A DNA stretch of 64,000 nt from an uncultured Chloroflexota bacterium (GTDB lineage Bacteria; Chloroflexota; UBA4733). The translations under genes and the position numbers were made by a program. Under the pieces are notes generated by a model. It was not told the DNA's origin. It was given only the letters and a program-made list of their open reading frames with translations, and did no database searches. Positions within the stretch are counted from its first letter, which is position 1; each line of letters opens with the position of its first letter. Shown piece by piece: positions 23,447 through 32,821 of this stretch. Where the stretch lies: the NCBI GenBank assembly GCA_937967325.1, contig CALBSQ010000389.1, forward strand, positions 49,294 to 113,293, read 5' to 3'.

Positions 23447-23917
23447 CTAGCTCGTCTCGGCTGTCTCCGGTTCCACGCAGCGTTCCCGCAAGAACTCGCT
23501 GGCCACCATGATTGGCTCGGTACTTTGATTCATCCCCTCGAGAAGCTGTGGCAGGCCGGTAGCGGCAAACTCGTTGGCCATCTGAATGATCGCGCCCGGA
23601 TCATCCAAGATCTTCGCGTCCCCCGTCTGGCCTACCGCCAGCAACTGGAGGTGAATGATCCTCCAAGGGTCAGTCGAGAGCGGTGTCCCATCATTAAAGC
23701 GATGCCACTCGTTTGGAGGCAGTTCGGTGCGTCGGCCTTCGCGCACGCCGATGCACAGGCCGGCCCACCATAGGTCCACGAAGCGCCGGAACGGGACCTT
23801 GTCAGGATCAGCTTGCGCTTGTTGGGTAGTCGTGAACTTCTCTACCAACGGCCAATCCCGCTCCGGGATCCGTAGCGAGGCATTGAGAAAAGGATTGACG
23901 ACCTCGTTTACGGGCAT
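23447..23917 (-). CDS. 156-aa protein of the phosphorothioation operon, unknown function
   Basis: Starts MPVNEVVNPFLNASLRIPERDWPLVEKF and overlaps the end of the DndD-like ATPase gene by 10 nt. Features: PFRRFVDLWWAGLCIGVREGRRTELP, WHRFNDGTPLSTDPWRIIHLQLLAVG, then an acidic helix ('DDPGAIIQMANEFAATGLPQLLEGMNQS'). The 'FRRFVDLWWAGLCIGVREGRR' segment is a helix followed by a basic patch. Size and place recall DndE-like accessory proteins, but I see no DndE sequence signature. The tight overlap with the ATPase gene suggests that the two products act together. Confidence 0.65.
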   Translation of the reverse strand: MPVNEVVNPFLNASLRIPERDWPLVEKFTTTQQAQADPDKVPFRRFVDLWWAGLCIGVREGRRTELPPNEWHRFNDGTPLSTDPWRIIHLQLLAVGQTGDAKILDDPGAIIQMANEFAATGLPQLLEGMNQSTEPIMVASEFLRERCVEPETAETS

Positions 23918-26058
23918 GGTTTCTCCTCTTCTCGGGGGACGAGCGCATAGGTGGCATCATCCAGGCGCGAGCAGATCTGGCAGTACTGCCGATGGTTGCA
24001 CTCACACCGAAGAATGCGAGGGTGGGTGCCGTCTTGGCGGCAGGTCAAGTCACCGGCGGCCGTGTTGGTTAGGGTAAAGACCACCCCCGCACGCTGATCC
24101 AGCAGGTTCTCGACCTGCGCAATCTCAGACCGGGTCAGCAATAGGACCACCTGGCGGTCCGGCTCTGACGCTGTGGCCGGAGCAGAAATGAGGTCCAGGA
24201 CGCTCCGCTTCACGTAACCCGACATCATCCCCAGGGGAGTGTCGATGATCCGCGGGGCGACGGTATCGCTCACCTCGGTGAGGGCCCAGATGAAGGCAAA
24301 GGTGAGCGCCCGCTGCGATGCTCCGTTTAGTTCGTGATCTGGGTTTAGCGTCCGAGGTCCCGCATGCACCAGGATGTCGAACTCAGGCGTGATCGAGGCT
24401 CCCGTGATCACGCGCATCGCCTCGGGAAGATCGGCGTCTGCTGCGATCATCCGACGGAATAACTCGTCCATGCGCCTGCTGACGCGCTCCAGGTAGGGGC
24501 CTTGCAACTCGTCCATCACCCCGTCGAGCACTAAGAGGACATCCTGCGTCGCGGTCAACTGGGCATTCACGCGCCGGAGCTTGTCGTCCCGCTTTCGGAT
24601 CTCGTCATATTGCTCGCGTACTTGGGTAAGCGACTGGCGGGTCATCATGACGTCGAGCGATACCTGTTGAAGTTGCTCCCGCTTCTGGGATAACGCGTTT
24701 ACGATCGCCATGCGGTTCTGGAGCTTGTCGTCAATGTCCGCCAGGTCGATTGCCTCGATTTGCTTACGGATGGAGTCCTCCTCAGTGCTCCATTCTCGCA
24801 GCATCTTGGCCCACTCGGTACGCTTGGTGACCACAGTCTCCAAGCGGGTAGCCCAGGAGAAGTGGCCGGCATCACGCTCGGCAGCATCGGCTTGCGCTTG
24901 GTGGTACAACCGCGTCAGCCGCTGCTGGACCGTATCCGATTCCATCTGGCGGGTGATCTCGTCTTCGACCGCCTTGCGTGCCGGAGTCCCGGGACTCAGC
25001 GACGCCCCGCAGATGCAACGTTCGAGTGCGAGTCGGTCCCGCAGCACCGGCACAGCCGTCTTAGGGATGACCCCTGCGTCGTGCAGCTTGTCCAAGACGG
25101 TCGCGCCGGCCCGAAGCCGCGCGTCCATGAGCGACCAAGAGAGCGCCTCGGAGTTGAACAGCCCCTGGTGCTCGCGGTTGAGCTCACCGAGCATTTTCCC
25201 GGCGCTGCCGAGCCGCTGCTTGACGTCCTCAAGTCGCCTGGCAAGGTCCTCCTGGTTCCCACGCTGCAAGGCTTCTCGCAGGGCGCGATCTGCGGCCTCG
25301 TGCCGCGCCGCCAGGTCTGCAACAGCGTCGGTGATCTCCTTCTTCTTGGCCTCCAGCCCCTCGAGGTCGTTCGTCAGCTTCTCGACTTGACCCGCGAGCC
25401 GGGCAACGTCCCCGCCAACTGAGCCGGTCTCCCTGCGCTTGCTAGTCTGAACCCTTTGGACGTGGTTGATCGCGTCTTCGATGACGCCAATTTCGAGCAG
25501 TGCCTTGATTGCGTCACGGACTTGGCTTCGCTTGTCTGTGCGCGTGAGCTGCGGCGAAATGAAGTTCATCGCTGCGTCACCATTCGTAAAGAACACGTGC
25601 CGCAGGTCGGCGCTGAGAAGCTGCTCCAGCAGCTGTCCCGGAGTCCGGATGGGCTCCATGCCTTGGTCGGTTAGCTCCACTAGCGTGATCTGCTCGTTGG
25701 CGCGCTCCGGCTTCCCGCCCTCCACCACCTCGGTGACTGTCCGCTTCAGTCGGTAGTCCCGCGTCCGTACGTGCTGCTGGCCGGCGACGGGAGTAATGGC
25801 GGTGTGGCTGAAGGCAAGTTCGGCGGAGATGTGGCACGGGGTGCCTGCCGGCCAATACGAGGCGGAAAGAGGAACAGCGCGGTCTTCTAAGGCCTGCTCG
25901 CCGTACATGCCCCACTGCAAGGCTGTGAGCAGCGAGGTCTTCCCACTAGCATTCTCGGCCCGAATGACTGTGAGAGGCCGGGCCCGATCGACACAGAAGT
26001 CGACCTCGACATCTTCTAGCAGCTTGAAGTTGTTGACGTGGGCTCTTTTGAATTGCAT
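23908..26058 (-). CDS. DndD-like SMC/RecN-type ATPase with C-terminal CxC zinc cluster
   Basis: 716 aa. The N-terminus is MQFKRAHVNNFKLLEDVEVDF, then Walker A AENASGKTSLL (residues 34-41 core). Two long coiled-coil arms (about 180-270 and 370-490) flank a hinge-like segment with RCICGASLSPGT (C-x-C). The C-terminal lobe has the ABC signature LNGASQRALTFAFIW and Walker B APRIIDTPLGMMSG, close to DndD. The last ~45 residues hold a Cys/His cluster (LTCRQDG…LRCECNHRQYCQICSRL) likely to bind zinc. DndD and its relatives hydrolyse ATP to open or nick DNA during or after sulfur modification. Next to a PLD-helicase and without dndE, this copy could belong to the restriction arm. Confidence 0.85.
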   Translation of the reverse strand: MQFKRAHVNNFKLLEDVEVDFCVDRARPLTVIRAENASGKTSLLTALQWGMYGEQALEDRAVPLSASYWPAGTPCHISAELAFSHTAITPVAGQQHVRTRDYRLKRTVTEVVEGGKPERANEQITLVELTDQGMEPIRTPGQLLEQLLSADLRHVFFTNGDAAMNFISPQLTRTDKRSQVRDAIKALLEIGVIEDAINHVQRVQTSKRRETGSVGGDVARLAGQVEKLTNDLEGLEAKKKEITDAVADLAARHEAADRALREALQRGNQEDLARRLEDVKQRLGSAGKMLGELNREHQGLFNSEALSWSLMDARLRAGATVLDKLHDAGVIPKTAVPVLRDRLALERCICGASLSPGTPARKAVEDEITRQMESDTVQQRLTRLYHQAQADAAERDAGHFSWATRLETVVTKRTEWAKMLREWSTEEDSIRKQIEAIDLADIDDKLQNRMAIVNALSQKREQLQQVSLDVMMTRQSLTQVREQYDEIRKRDDKLRRVNAQLTATQDVLLVLDGVMDELQGPYLERVSRRMDELFRRMIAADADLPEAMRVITGASITPEFDILVHAGPRTLNPDHELNGASQRALTFAFIWALTEVSDTVAPRIIDTPLGMMSGYVKRSVLDLISAPATASEPDRQVVLLLTRSEIAQVENLLDQRAGVVFTLTNTAAGDLTCRQDGTHPRILRCECNHRQYCQICSRLDDATYALVPREEEKPCP

Positions 26059-26073
26059 ATGAACATACTCCTC

Positions 26074-26295
26074 CTACGCCTTCCCCCCTGAGCGCTGCCA
26101 GACCTGATCTCCGAGTACCTCCACGTGATCTTGCACTTTTTGCTGGACGTTCGTCGGGGAGATGCGGTGATCACGCTCTCGCGAGAGGATGTCGACGACA
26201 GCCTTAAGTAGCTCGTTCTGGTAGCCATCGAAGCGCGGCTCAACGTCCGCGCATCGTCGCTTGATTGCGTCAACCACGAGTTTAGGTGAGGCCAT
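26074..26295 (-). CDS. 73-aa DNA-modification-system small protein
   Basis: Reads MASPKLVVDAIKRRCADVEPRFDGYQNELLKAVVDILS, then RERDHRISPTNVQQKVQDHVEVLGDQVWQRSGG. It is helical, with basic patches, and placed 15 nt upstream of the DndD-like ATPase gene and 39 nt downstream of the helicase gene. Small proteins in this position next to 'CxC' ATPases recur in phosphorothioation-type clusters; the exact function is unknown. Such short genes are easily missed, but composition, spacing and co-direction support it. Confidence 0.65.
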   Translation of the reverse strand: MASPKLVVDAIKRRCADVEPRFDGYQNELLKAVVDILSRERDHRISPTNVQQKVQDHVEVLGDQVWQRSGGKA

Positions 26296-26334
26296 GCTGC
26301 CGTCCTTCTTCCATCCCTTGTTGCTCGCACTGCG

Positions 26335-28470
26335 CTACGACTCGTCCAGACTGTCGATCACGGCGAAAGGGTCCTCCTCCCCACCGGCATTGTCGGCCGC
26401 CTCCGCGAAGGCCCGGGCACGCATTCGCTCCGCCCTCAAGATCGATTTGCCCGCCGGCGTCGTCGGGTCTGGCGGCACGACGATGAAGTCGTGCAGTCGA
26501 GCAATCGTCTTGCCGATCGACGCACAGCGCCGCAAAATGCGACCGCGGCGCTGCACCCACTGGCGCCGGACGGTGCTGCTGGCGAGCAGATAGGCGGTGG
26601 CCACCTGCGGGATGTTGACGCCCTCGTCCAGCACCCGCTTGCAGGTGAGTACTTGGATGTCGCCTGCGGCGAATCGGTCGAGGATCGCCTCCGTCCTGGC
26701 CCTGTTGGCGGTCTCTGCGGCGGTGAGTTGATGGAAGAGCACATCCAGATCCTCGCGTAGGAGTTGGTTGACCGCATTCAGTTGCGCGGGATTCTTGTCC
26801 GAGGCGTAGACAAGCGTGTGGCGGAGACCACGTGGGCCGCTAGCCGCCAGCAGGCGTCGCAGCTGTGCGATCTTCGACGCTGCGTTCTCAACGACAGCCC
26901 TGCGCTTCACCAGCAAGCGCCTGCTACGGTCGTCGGAGGCGTCGTCGTCCCCTCGAAAGCCGGCCTTCAGGAGGTCTGCGGTTAGTCGCTCGTACGCGTC
27001 TGCTTCATCATCGGCGAGTTCCACCGGATGCAGGTGGTAGGTGTACGGAACGAGACACCCGGCGCGGATTGCCTGCCGCAGATCGAACTCGTACACAGGA
27101 CCATCGCCGCCGAAGAACGCGAAGAGCTTGGCGGTCCCAGCACCGTCATACTGGCGCTCGGGTGTGGCGGAGAGGCCTAGCCGCACGTCGAACCGTTGAG
27201 GTGGGTCATTCACGAAGCCTGCGGCGCCCAGGTTGTGCACTTCGTCAGCGATTAGCATGGTCTGGATCGAATTAGGAACGGCATCCAAGATTCGGCGGAA
27301 GCGCGGGTCTACGAGGAAGTCGGTCGTCACCACGGCGACATGCACATCTGCCAACCCAAACCGGAGTTCACGCACCGCTTGAGACAAGCGCTGCGCTCGG
27401 TGATCGCCGGATAGCTCTGTGAGTTCGAGCGGCTCAACGCCGAACGCTCGCACCTCGTCCTGCCACTGCTGAACCAGCGGCGTGTAAGGAGCGGAGATAA
27501 CAACCAGGAGCGGTGTATGCGATTCCAGTTGACGCGCGGCGCAAATGAGGGCGGCTACGGTCTTGCCGGCACCCGTCGCCATCGCCAGAATCCCCCGCCC
27601 CCCAGTCTCCTCCCATGCTCGGACGGCGGCACCTTGGTGGGCGAACGGGCCGCGATCCCACTCCAGGTGCGATGGGATAACCAGCCGCACCGGCCTCACC
27701 TCAGGCTTGGAGGGCTGGTCGTCGATAGCCGAGGAAGGGTGTGCAGCCCGCCAAGCGGCGAGGAACTCGTCAAGCGTCGGGGCTGGTCGCGTCTCGCCGT
27801 CACGCAGGAGGTCAAGGCGGACAGCTTCCGGTAGATCAACGACAATCGTGTCCTTGTCCTCGCGGCTCCACACGCGATCGAACAGTTCCTCGAACTCCGC
27901 CACACTCTGCGCCCCGTCGCTCGAACGCCAAGGGCGCTCAAGACGAACGGTCTCGAAATTGTAGAGAAGGCCCGAGGTCGTTGCGTTGCTCGAACCATGC
28001 AGAGCAACCGTGTCCTTGCCGTCGGCGAACAGCCACACCTTGGGGTGAAACATGCCCTGGGTGCGCATCAGGACGAGGCGCAACTCCAGTCGCCCGCGCG
28101 CGAGCAGGTAGGCGAGGCAATCGTAGTGCTGGCGAATGAGCACGTCCTCACTCATCCGCGCTTGGGCGAAGATCTCCCGTGCCACCCGTTCGATGATCTC
28201 TTGCGGGTGGGCGACCGCGTCGCGGATCGCCTGTTGATCCGCTTCCGAGATCACCGGGCTGGCGAGCAACTGCATGAGACCATCAGGCCGGTGAATAAAA
28301 GCCGCAAGTCCGGGTGCGACGGTCCGAAACGATCGAGACTCGAAGTAGCCGACCATGCAGCGAACCGAGCTCGACGCCGCCAGCGCAGGCACCATGACCT
28401 CGCGAACGAGGTCCTGCCGCGGCACCTGGTACACCGGCCTTGCCTCCTCGAGCTCACGTAGACTAGCCAT
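26335..28470 (-). CDS. PLD-nuclease–DEAH helicase, candidate phosphorothioation-dependent restriction enzyme
   Basis: 711 aa. Residues ~20-175 form a phospholipase-D-like nuclease domain with one HxK…N motif (FHPKVWLF, H142/K144; HGSSNATTSG). The SF2 helicase core follows: the Q-like region FAHQGAAVRAW, Walker A ATGAGKT (298-304), DEVH box (409-412), motif III SATPERQYDG, and motif VI VRRQWVQRRGRILRR. This combination matches the family reported as linked to dnd clusters as a restriction enzyme. It would translocate on unmodified DNA and cut or nick it. It starts 6 nt after the PAPS-reductase-like gene. Whether one PLD motif means dimer formation is inference from the PLD family. Confidence 0.85.
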   Translation of the reverse strand: MASLRELEEARPVYQVPRQDLVREVMVPALAASSSVRCMVGYFESRSFRTVAPGLAAFIHRPDGLMQLLASPVISEADQQAIRDAVAHPQEIIERVAREIFAQARMSEDVLIRQHYDCLAYLLARGRLELRLVLMRTQGMFHPKVWLFADGKDTVALHGSSNATTSGLLYNFETVRLERPWRSSDGAQSVAEFEELFDRVWSREDKDTIVVDLPEAVRLDLLRDGETRPAPTLDEFLAAWRAAHPSSAIDDQPSKPEVRPVRLVIPSHLEWDRGPFAHQGAAVRAWEETGGRGILAMATGAGKTVAALICAARQLESHTPLLVVISAPYTPLVQQWQDEVRAFGVEPLELTELSGDHRAQRLSQAVRELRFGLADVHVAVVTTDFLVDPRFRRILDAVPNSIQTMLIADEVHNLGAAGFVNDPPQRFDVRLGLSATPERQYDGAGTAKLFAFFGGDGPVYEFDLRQAIRAGCLVPYTYHLHPVELADDEADAYERLTADLLKAGFRGDDDASDDRSRRLLVKRRAVVENAASKIAQLRRLLAASGPRGLRHTLVYASDKNPAQLNAVNQLLREDLDVLFHQLTAAETANRARTEAILDRFAAGDIQVLTCKRVLDEGVNIPQVATAYLLASSTVRRQWVQRRGRILRRCASIGKTIARLHDFIVVPPDPTTPAGKSILRAERMRARAFAEAADNAGGEEDPFAVIDSLDES

Positions 28471-28476
28471 GGATCC

Positions 28477-29298
28477 TCAAAGGTGGCACACCTGGCACGG
28501 AGGAGTGTCATCGTCATCGTCGAGTGCATCAGAGAGCACTTCCATCAGGGGAAGGTTTTTGCGGCGCTTGTTGGCAGCCTCCAGAGCCGCTTTGTGCTTG
28601 GCGAGGATCTCGTCGCGCCGTTCAACGAGTTGACGGAGACTTTCGCCCTGGGACCATGTGTAGGCGCGGCCATGCATCGCCGTGGTCTCCCAGGACCCCT
28701 TGACCTCATAGGCAACGGCCTTCTCGAAAAGGTCCGGGTGGCGGGCGGCGAGGCCGACCCACTCCGCTTTGCGCTGAAAGAAGCAGAAGTAACAGCCCGA
28801 TCGAGTGCGCCACTCGTAGTACGTCGGCAGTCCGACGCCGGCATCAACCAAGATCTTCAGCACGCCGTCTTTGTCGATGCCGTCCTCCTTGAGGGGATAG
28901 CGGGCGGTGATGTTTGGCTTGGTGGAGATGTATCCCTGGCGCTGCGGCTCATCCGCGCGGATGGCCACGTAGCTCACAGCTAGGTCGTTCCCAATCCACG
29001 CTTCCAGGGGTTCGATCTTCATGCGCCGCGTACACCAACGCATCTGCGGTGAAGGAAGCGTGCCACGATAAAGCGACAGCCAGTGGTCGAAGTCCCGGCC
29101 CGAGTTGAGCCTGGCGATGCGCTTGCCGAGGTACACCTCTAGGCGCTCGAGGTATTCGTAGGTTTCGGGCAGCTCACTGCCCGTATCACAGAAGAAGTAC
29201 TCCATCGCCGGCACTCGGTCTCGCATGTAGACGGCGAGCGCCGCGCTGTCCTTGCCACCGGAGAGCCCGAGTACATGGCGGATGTGATCGTCAGGCAT
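28477..29298 (-). CDS. sspD: PAPS-reductase-like sulfurtransferase (SspD/DndC class)
   Basis: 273 aa. The PP-loop ATP-pyrophosphatase motif SGGKDS is at residues 13-18. Conserved cysteines suggest an iron-sulfur cluster: C89 in RWCTRRMK, C169 and C172 in SGCYFCFF. Another CxxC lies at the extreme C-terminus (PPCQVCHL). In Dnd/Ssp systems this enzyme is thought to activate the DNA backbone phosphate with ATP and pass sulfur from the desulfurase into it. The gene overlaps the large ATPase gene by 8 nt, as part of an SspA-B-C-D order. The name follows that order and should be confirmed by similarity search. Confidence 0.87.
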   Translation of the reverse strand: MPDDHIRHVLGLSGGKDSAALAVYMRDRVPAMEYFFCDTGSELPETYEYLERLEVYLGKRIARLNSGRDFDHWLSLYRGTLPSPQMRWCTRRMKIEPLEAWIGNDLAVSYVAIRADEPQRQGYISTKPNITARYPLKEDGIDKDGVLKILVDAGVGLPTYYEWRTRSGCYFCFFQRKAEWVGLAARHPDLFEKAVAYEVKGSWETTAMHGRAYTWSQGESLRQLVERRDEILAKHKAALEAANKRRKNLPLMEVLSDALDDDDDTPPCQVCHL

Positions 29299-32200
29299 GA
29301 GCTTGGCGCTTCCTTCCTTCTGCGTACTCCTCGTGCGCCGCCAAGGACGGCACGTGTTGCTCCTCGGGGAGCAGCACCTGCTTGGCGAGCATCGCTAGCA
29401 GCATCTCGGATCCGCGGTCGCCGAAAGCCTGAATCGCTCGGGTGAGCGGTTCCGCTAACAGCGCCGCAACCGTCTCCCGATCTGACTCGTCAACCCAGAC
29501 CACCCGGGCGGCGTCCGTTCCATCCGGTAGCGTCAGCGTTACGCGAGCAACGTCGAACCCACCCTCCGAGACAAATGCCTGACTGAATTGGAGGCTCTCG
29601 ACGCGCCTGAACGCCTCCCCAAGGTGCCGACACTTCTGGTCGAAGCGAGCTCTGTCGTCATCCACCCACGAGGCAGGCGGCTTGCTCGCCACCAGCATCG
29701 CCACGTACGACACCCACTCATCCCGGTCCAGCGCCTCGTCGCTGAGTGCCAAGGCAAAGGAGCGAAGGTGCGGTTCGAGGATGTGTCCCTCCAGCCGCGC
29801 TGCTCGCACACGCAGGTCCTCGCGAAGGACTTCCAGGCGGGATCCCAGGGCATTCGCCAGTGAGCACTCAATGGAGTTGAGTAGCGATGGGTAGATGCCC
29901 TCGAGGTCAGCCATCGCGACGGCGAGGGCGGTGGCGTAGTCGGTCGCCACTTCCGGTACCACAGCCGCGCCAGGTGCGAAGGGGCTGAACTCGAGGGCGG
30001 ACGGTAGCGCCGAGAACAGCAGCTCGTCTGGCTCGCGTGCTGCGAAGAGTGCCTCCCGAACGGTCCGCGTAGCGACCGCGATCTCCTTTGTCCGCTTGGC
30101 GTAGTCGGGGAGGTTACGCGCCCGAGCGAGCAACGGCGAGGCAGCGGAAACCACGCTGCCCACACGCGCTCGGGCCGCCGGGCGCGGAACGAGGTGCAGC
30201 GCCGCGCTGATTGCCTCCAGAACCCGTCCCCGCGCCGCCCGCGTGGCGTAGCACTTGATCGTGAAGCGGTCGGGATTCTTCGCCAGCCGCTCGACGACCT
30301 CAGCAGTGAGGCGTGTGACGAACGTTCCCTCCTCGTACAGCGCGACGTCATTGTTCCGGGCGAGTAAGGCGGCGGTGACCAGGACGGGGATCGGCCCGTC
30401 CTTTAGACCAAACGGCGGGGCCATCAACCGCTCGTGGAGTTCCACGACGACGACCTGGCGCTCGGCGGCCTCATCGAACATCGACTCGATCGCGGACCAG
30501 AGGGGCTTGAAGTTGAACTCATCCCTGTCGTCTGGTGCGCCGAAACACCAAGTGCCGTCAACGACACGATGGATGCCCGTCCGCCGCAGGACAGCCTCGT
30601 ACATGGCACGCTCCGGCCCGTACCCGTCCATGCCGAGCTGCTCCCGATCGCCCCGCTCCACCATCGCCTCCAGCAAGTCGCGCCGCGCTCTTGCTCCCTG
30701 GGAGGTCAGGTCTCTGCGAGCGAGCATCTCATTGCGGAACTCCGGTGCGGAGGGGTACAGCGCGTCGCAGAGATGCGAAAGCGCGCCCGATAGGCCGCTC
30801 GAAGGCGGAAGCGCTTCACCTTCGGGGAGGCGGACCCAGTGCACCGCACGGTTTGCTGGACCGAATGCTCTGTCCAGCGCCGCGTCAAGCGCATGCGCGG
30901 CTACGGCCGCCCGTTCGCGGAGTTCGCGCCGAGCAACGTGGTCGCTCTGGACGTCGGCTGCGGTGTTCAGGACATCTAAATGCGCCGCCAACTCCCGCGC
31001 AGCCTCCGTGATCGTCGAGGTCGCATCGGTGAAGCCGGCAATGATGGGCTTATCGCGATCGGAGACGCGGACCCCTGCGGGTAAGGCACCATCCGGATCG
31101 ACACAGAGCACCACGAGCCCGTCTCCGGGTGATGACGCCGGGAGTGGACCAATGTCCGAAGTCATGCTGTCGGCGTATTGGCGCTCGAAGACACGGAGCG
31201 TCCCGGTCTCCTGGCTGTGTCGTGCCGCGACCACTGGGGCGAGTGGCCTGACGCGCTGCAGAAGGCCAGCGGCCGGCTCATCTCGGATGCGGCGTCTGGC
31301 AAGCTCGACTGCCCCTTTGAGATCGAAGTCAGTTCCGCTCCAGATGCGCAACTCATCAGCAAAGCCCCGGTACGTGACCAGTCCCTTGGCTTCCAGGGCG
31401 GTGAGGACTGACTCGACTGACGACCTGGTCGTCGTGCCCTGCCGCCCATCTGCTGCGGCCACGACGACCAAGCTTCGCGAGGCACGCAGCACGCCGCCTG
31501 CGGAAATGAGGTTGAGGACGGCAACAGTCTTGAGCACGCGCTGCTCGGTGGCGGAGAGCCCGTGTGCGTCGCGGATACGCGTCTCGATCTCCAGCCAACG
31601 CGATGCTGTTGCAGACGCGCCAACCATGGTCGACGCGGACTCCAGGAAGTAATCGTAGACTCGGTCCAGCCGCACAGACGGCAACTCACCGCCGTCCTCG
31701 AGAGGTGTGCCCGTCAGGTAGGCGCGCACGGATAGGGGCTCAGATCCGGCCAAGAACGAGAACAGGGTCCGCTCGTTCTGTCCGTAGCGAGCGCACAGGT
31801 CGGGCAGCGCGGCAAGCGTGACCGGATGGAGGGGGTAGCACGTGGCCGGGTCGACATGGAGGGCACCCGCTAACCCGGCGTCATCGATCTCCCGCCGCAT
31901 CGCCTGCGCCCATGTATCCAAACGTCGCCGCCGATTAGCCTGGGTGGTCTGCTCGAACACGGAGGCAATGAGGGCCTGCGCCTGAGAGGGAGTCTCCACG
32001 TAGGACAAGTCGACGAACCGCCCCAACACCTTGGACCACTCGCGACGCTGCACAACCGAGACGCCCGACATGTAATCCTCGAGCGCCAAGTGCTGAAGGG
32101 TGAGGATCAGGAGGGGCAGCGGCGCATCACCGGCAGACCACTCGGCAAGATCTTGCAGTACGTACAAGTCGTCAGCGTCGCTCACGGCCGCCGAGGAGGC

Positions 32201-32821
32201 GACGTGCTCCAGGGTCTTGCCGAACTCGTCGATCACGAGCAGCACTGGCGCCACGGTCGCAACTCCGGCGACGAGGCGCCGGAGGTCGGTAGGAGACCGG
32301 GATAGCGCGGGATCTGCTTGCAGCACGGCACCCAACGCCGGTTCGGCTGCCGCGGCGCTTTCTCCGCCCGCGTATCGGGTGACGCCCACACGCAGGGCCC
32401 GGAGCAGGGTGGCCGCGATGGGCTCGCGCTGGGCGGTGACCGCGGCCCGGATGAACCCTTTCCATCCGGCACCTGAGCCGTCACGAGCATGAGCAACTCG
32501 AAGGGCGAGGGCCGAATCCGCCTCGCGGAGCACTTCGTCTGCATGGCGTCGGGCGGCATCCGTGGCTGGGCCGAGCAACGCACCAAGGAAGAGCGCCAGG
32601 GACGACTTCCCGGACCCGTATGGGCCCGTCACCGAGATCGCCCGCCCTGCGGACGGGTCAAGGGTCGCTGCAGCCACCCGGCCAACCACATCGAGGGCGC
32701 GGGAAGTCGGTAGGTAGCCCCCCACGGCATCGCCCTCGGCATCGCGTTCAACGTTCGCGGAGCGGGCGAACCTCCGGCGCACGCGAACAATATCTTGGAG
32801 AGTAGAAGCCACGACGACCAT
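29291..32821 (-). CDS. sspC: large P-loop ATPase of the phosphorothioation system (SspC class)
   Basis: 1176 aa; the start ATG overlaps the DUF4007 gene stop (ATGA). Walker A is TGPYGSGKSS at about residues 65-74 and Walker B VLLVIDEFGKTLEHV (D198/E199), as in the BrxC/PglY-like ATPases of BREX and related defence systems. Winged-helix-like segments lie in the middle (…LSATEQRVLKTVAVLNLISAGGVL…). A long C-terminal region of unknown fold ends in a helical, basic tail. SspC provides the ATPase activity needed for single-stranded DNA phosphorothioation by SspABCD. Position between DUF4007 (B) and PAPS-reductase-like (D) genes is the main reason for calling it SspC. Confidence 0.8.
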   Translation of the reverse strand: MVVVASTLQDIVRVRRRFARSANVERDAEGDAVGGYLPTSRALDVVGRVAAATLDPSAGRAISVTGPYGSGKSSLALFLGALLGPATDAARRHADEVLREADSALALRVAHARDGSGAGWKGFIRAAVTAQREPIAATLLRALRVGVTRYAGGESAAAAEPALGAVLQADPALSRSPTDLRRLVAGVATVAPVLLVIDEFGKTLEHVASSAAVSDADDLYVLQDLAEWSAGDAPLPLLILTLQHLALEDYMSGVSVVQRREWSKVLGRFVDLSYVETPSQAQALIASVFEQTTQANRRRRLDTWAQAMRREIDDAGLAGALHVDPATCYPLHPVTLAALPDLCARYGQNERTLFSFLAGSEPLSVRAYLTGTPLEDGGELPSVRLDRVYDYFLESASTMVGASATASRWLEIETRIRDAHGLSATEQRVLKTVAVLNLISAGGVLRASRSLVVVAAADGRQGTTTRSSVESVLTALEAKGLVTYRGFADELRIWSGTDFDLKGAVELARRRIRDEPAAGLLQRVRPLAPVVAARHSQETGTLRVFERQYADSMTSDIGPLPASSPGDGLVVLCVDPDGALPAGVRVSDRDKPIIAGFTDATSTITEAARELAAHLDVLNTAADVQSDHVARRELRERAAVAAHALDAALDRAFGPANRAVHWVRLPEGEALPPSSGLSGALSHLCDALYPSAPEFRNEMLARRDLTSQGARARRDLLEAMVERGDREQLGMDGYGPERAMYEAVLRRTGIHRVVDGTWCFGAPDDRDEFNFKPLWSAIESMFDEAAERQVVVVELHERLMAPPFGLKDGPIPVLVTAALLARNNDVALYEEGTFVTRLTAEVVERLAKNPDRFTIKCYATRAARGRVLEAISAALHLVPRPAARARVGSVVSAASPLLARARNLPDYAKRTKEIAVATRTVREALFAAREPDELLFSALPSALEFSPFAPGAAVVPEVATDYATALAVAMADLEGIYPSLLNSIECSLANALGSRLEVLREDLRVRAARLEGHILEPHLRSFALALSDEALDRDEWVSYVAMLVASKPPASWVDDDRARFDQKCRHLGEAFRRVESLQFSQAFVSEGGFDVARVTLTLPDGTDAARVVWVDESDRETVAALLAEPLTRAIQAFGDRGSEMLLAMLAKQVLLPEEQHVPSLAAHEEYAEGRKRQAHA

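Noticed and set aside
23447..23917. DndE identity for the 156-aa protein
   Set aside because: Position fits, but the sequence lacks the DndE signature and is longer than usual.
24710..25422. Two ~220-codon plus-strand frames opposite the DndD-like ATPase
   Set aside because: The translation is Ser/Arg-rich and incompatible with the clear Walker A, signature and coiled-coil pattern on the other strand.
30255..31652. 465-codon plus-strand frame opposite the SspC-class ATPase
   Set aside because: Ser/Thr/Arg-rich with no motif; the minus strand carries the P-loop and operon coupling.
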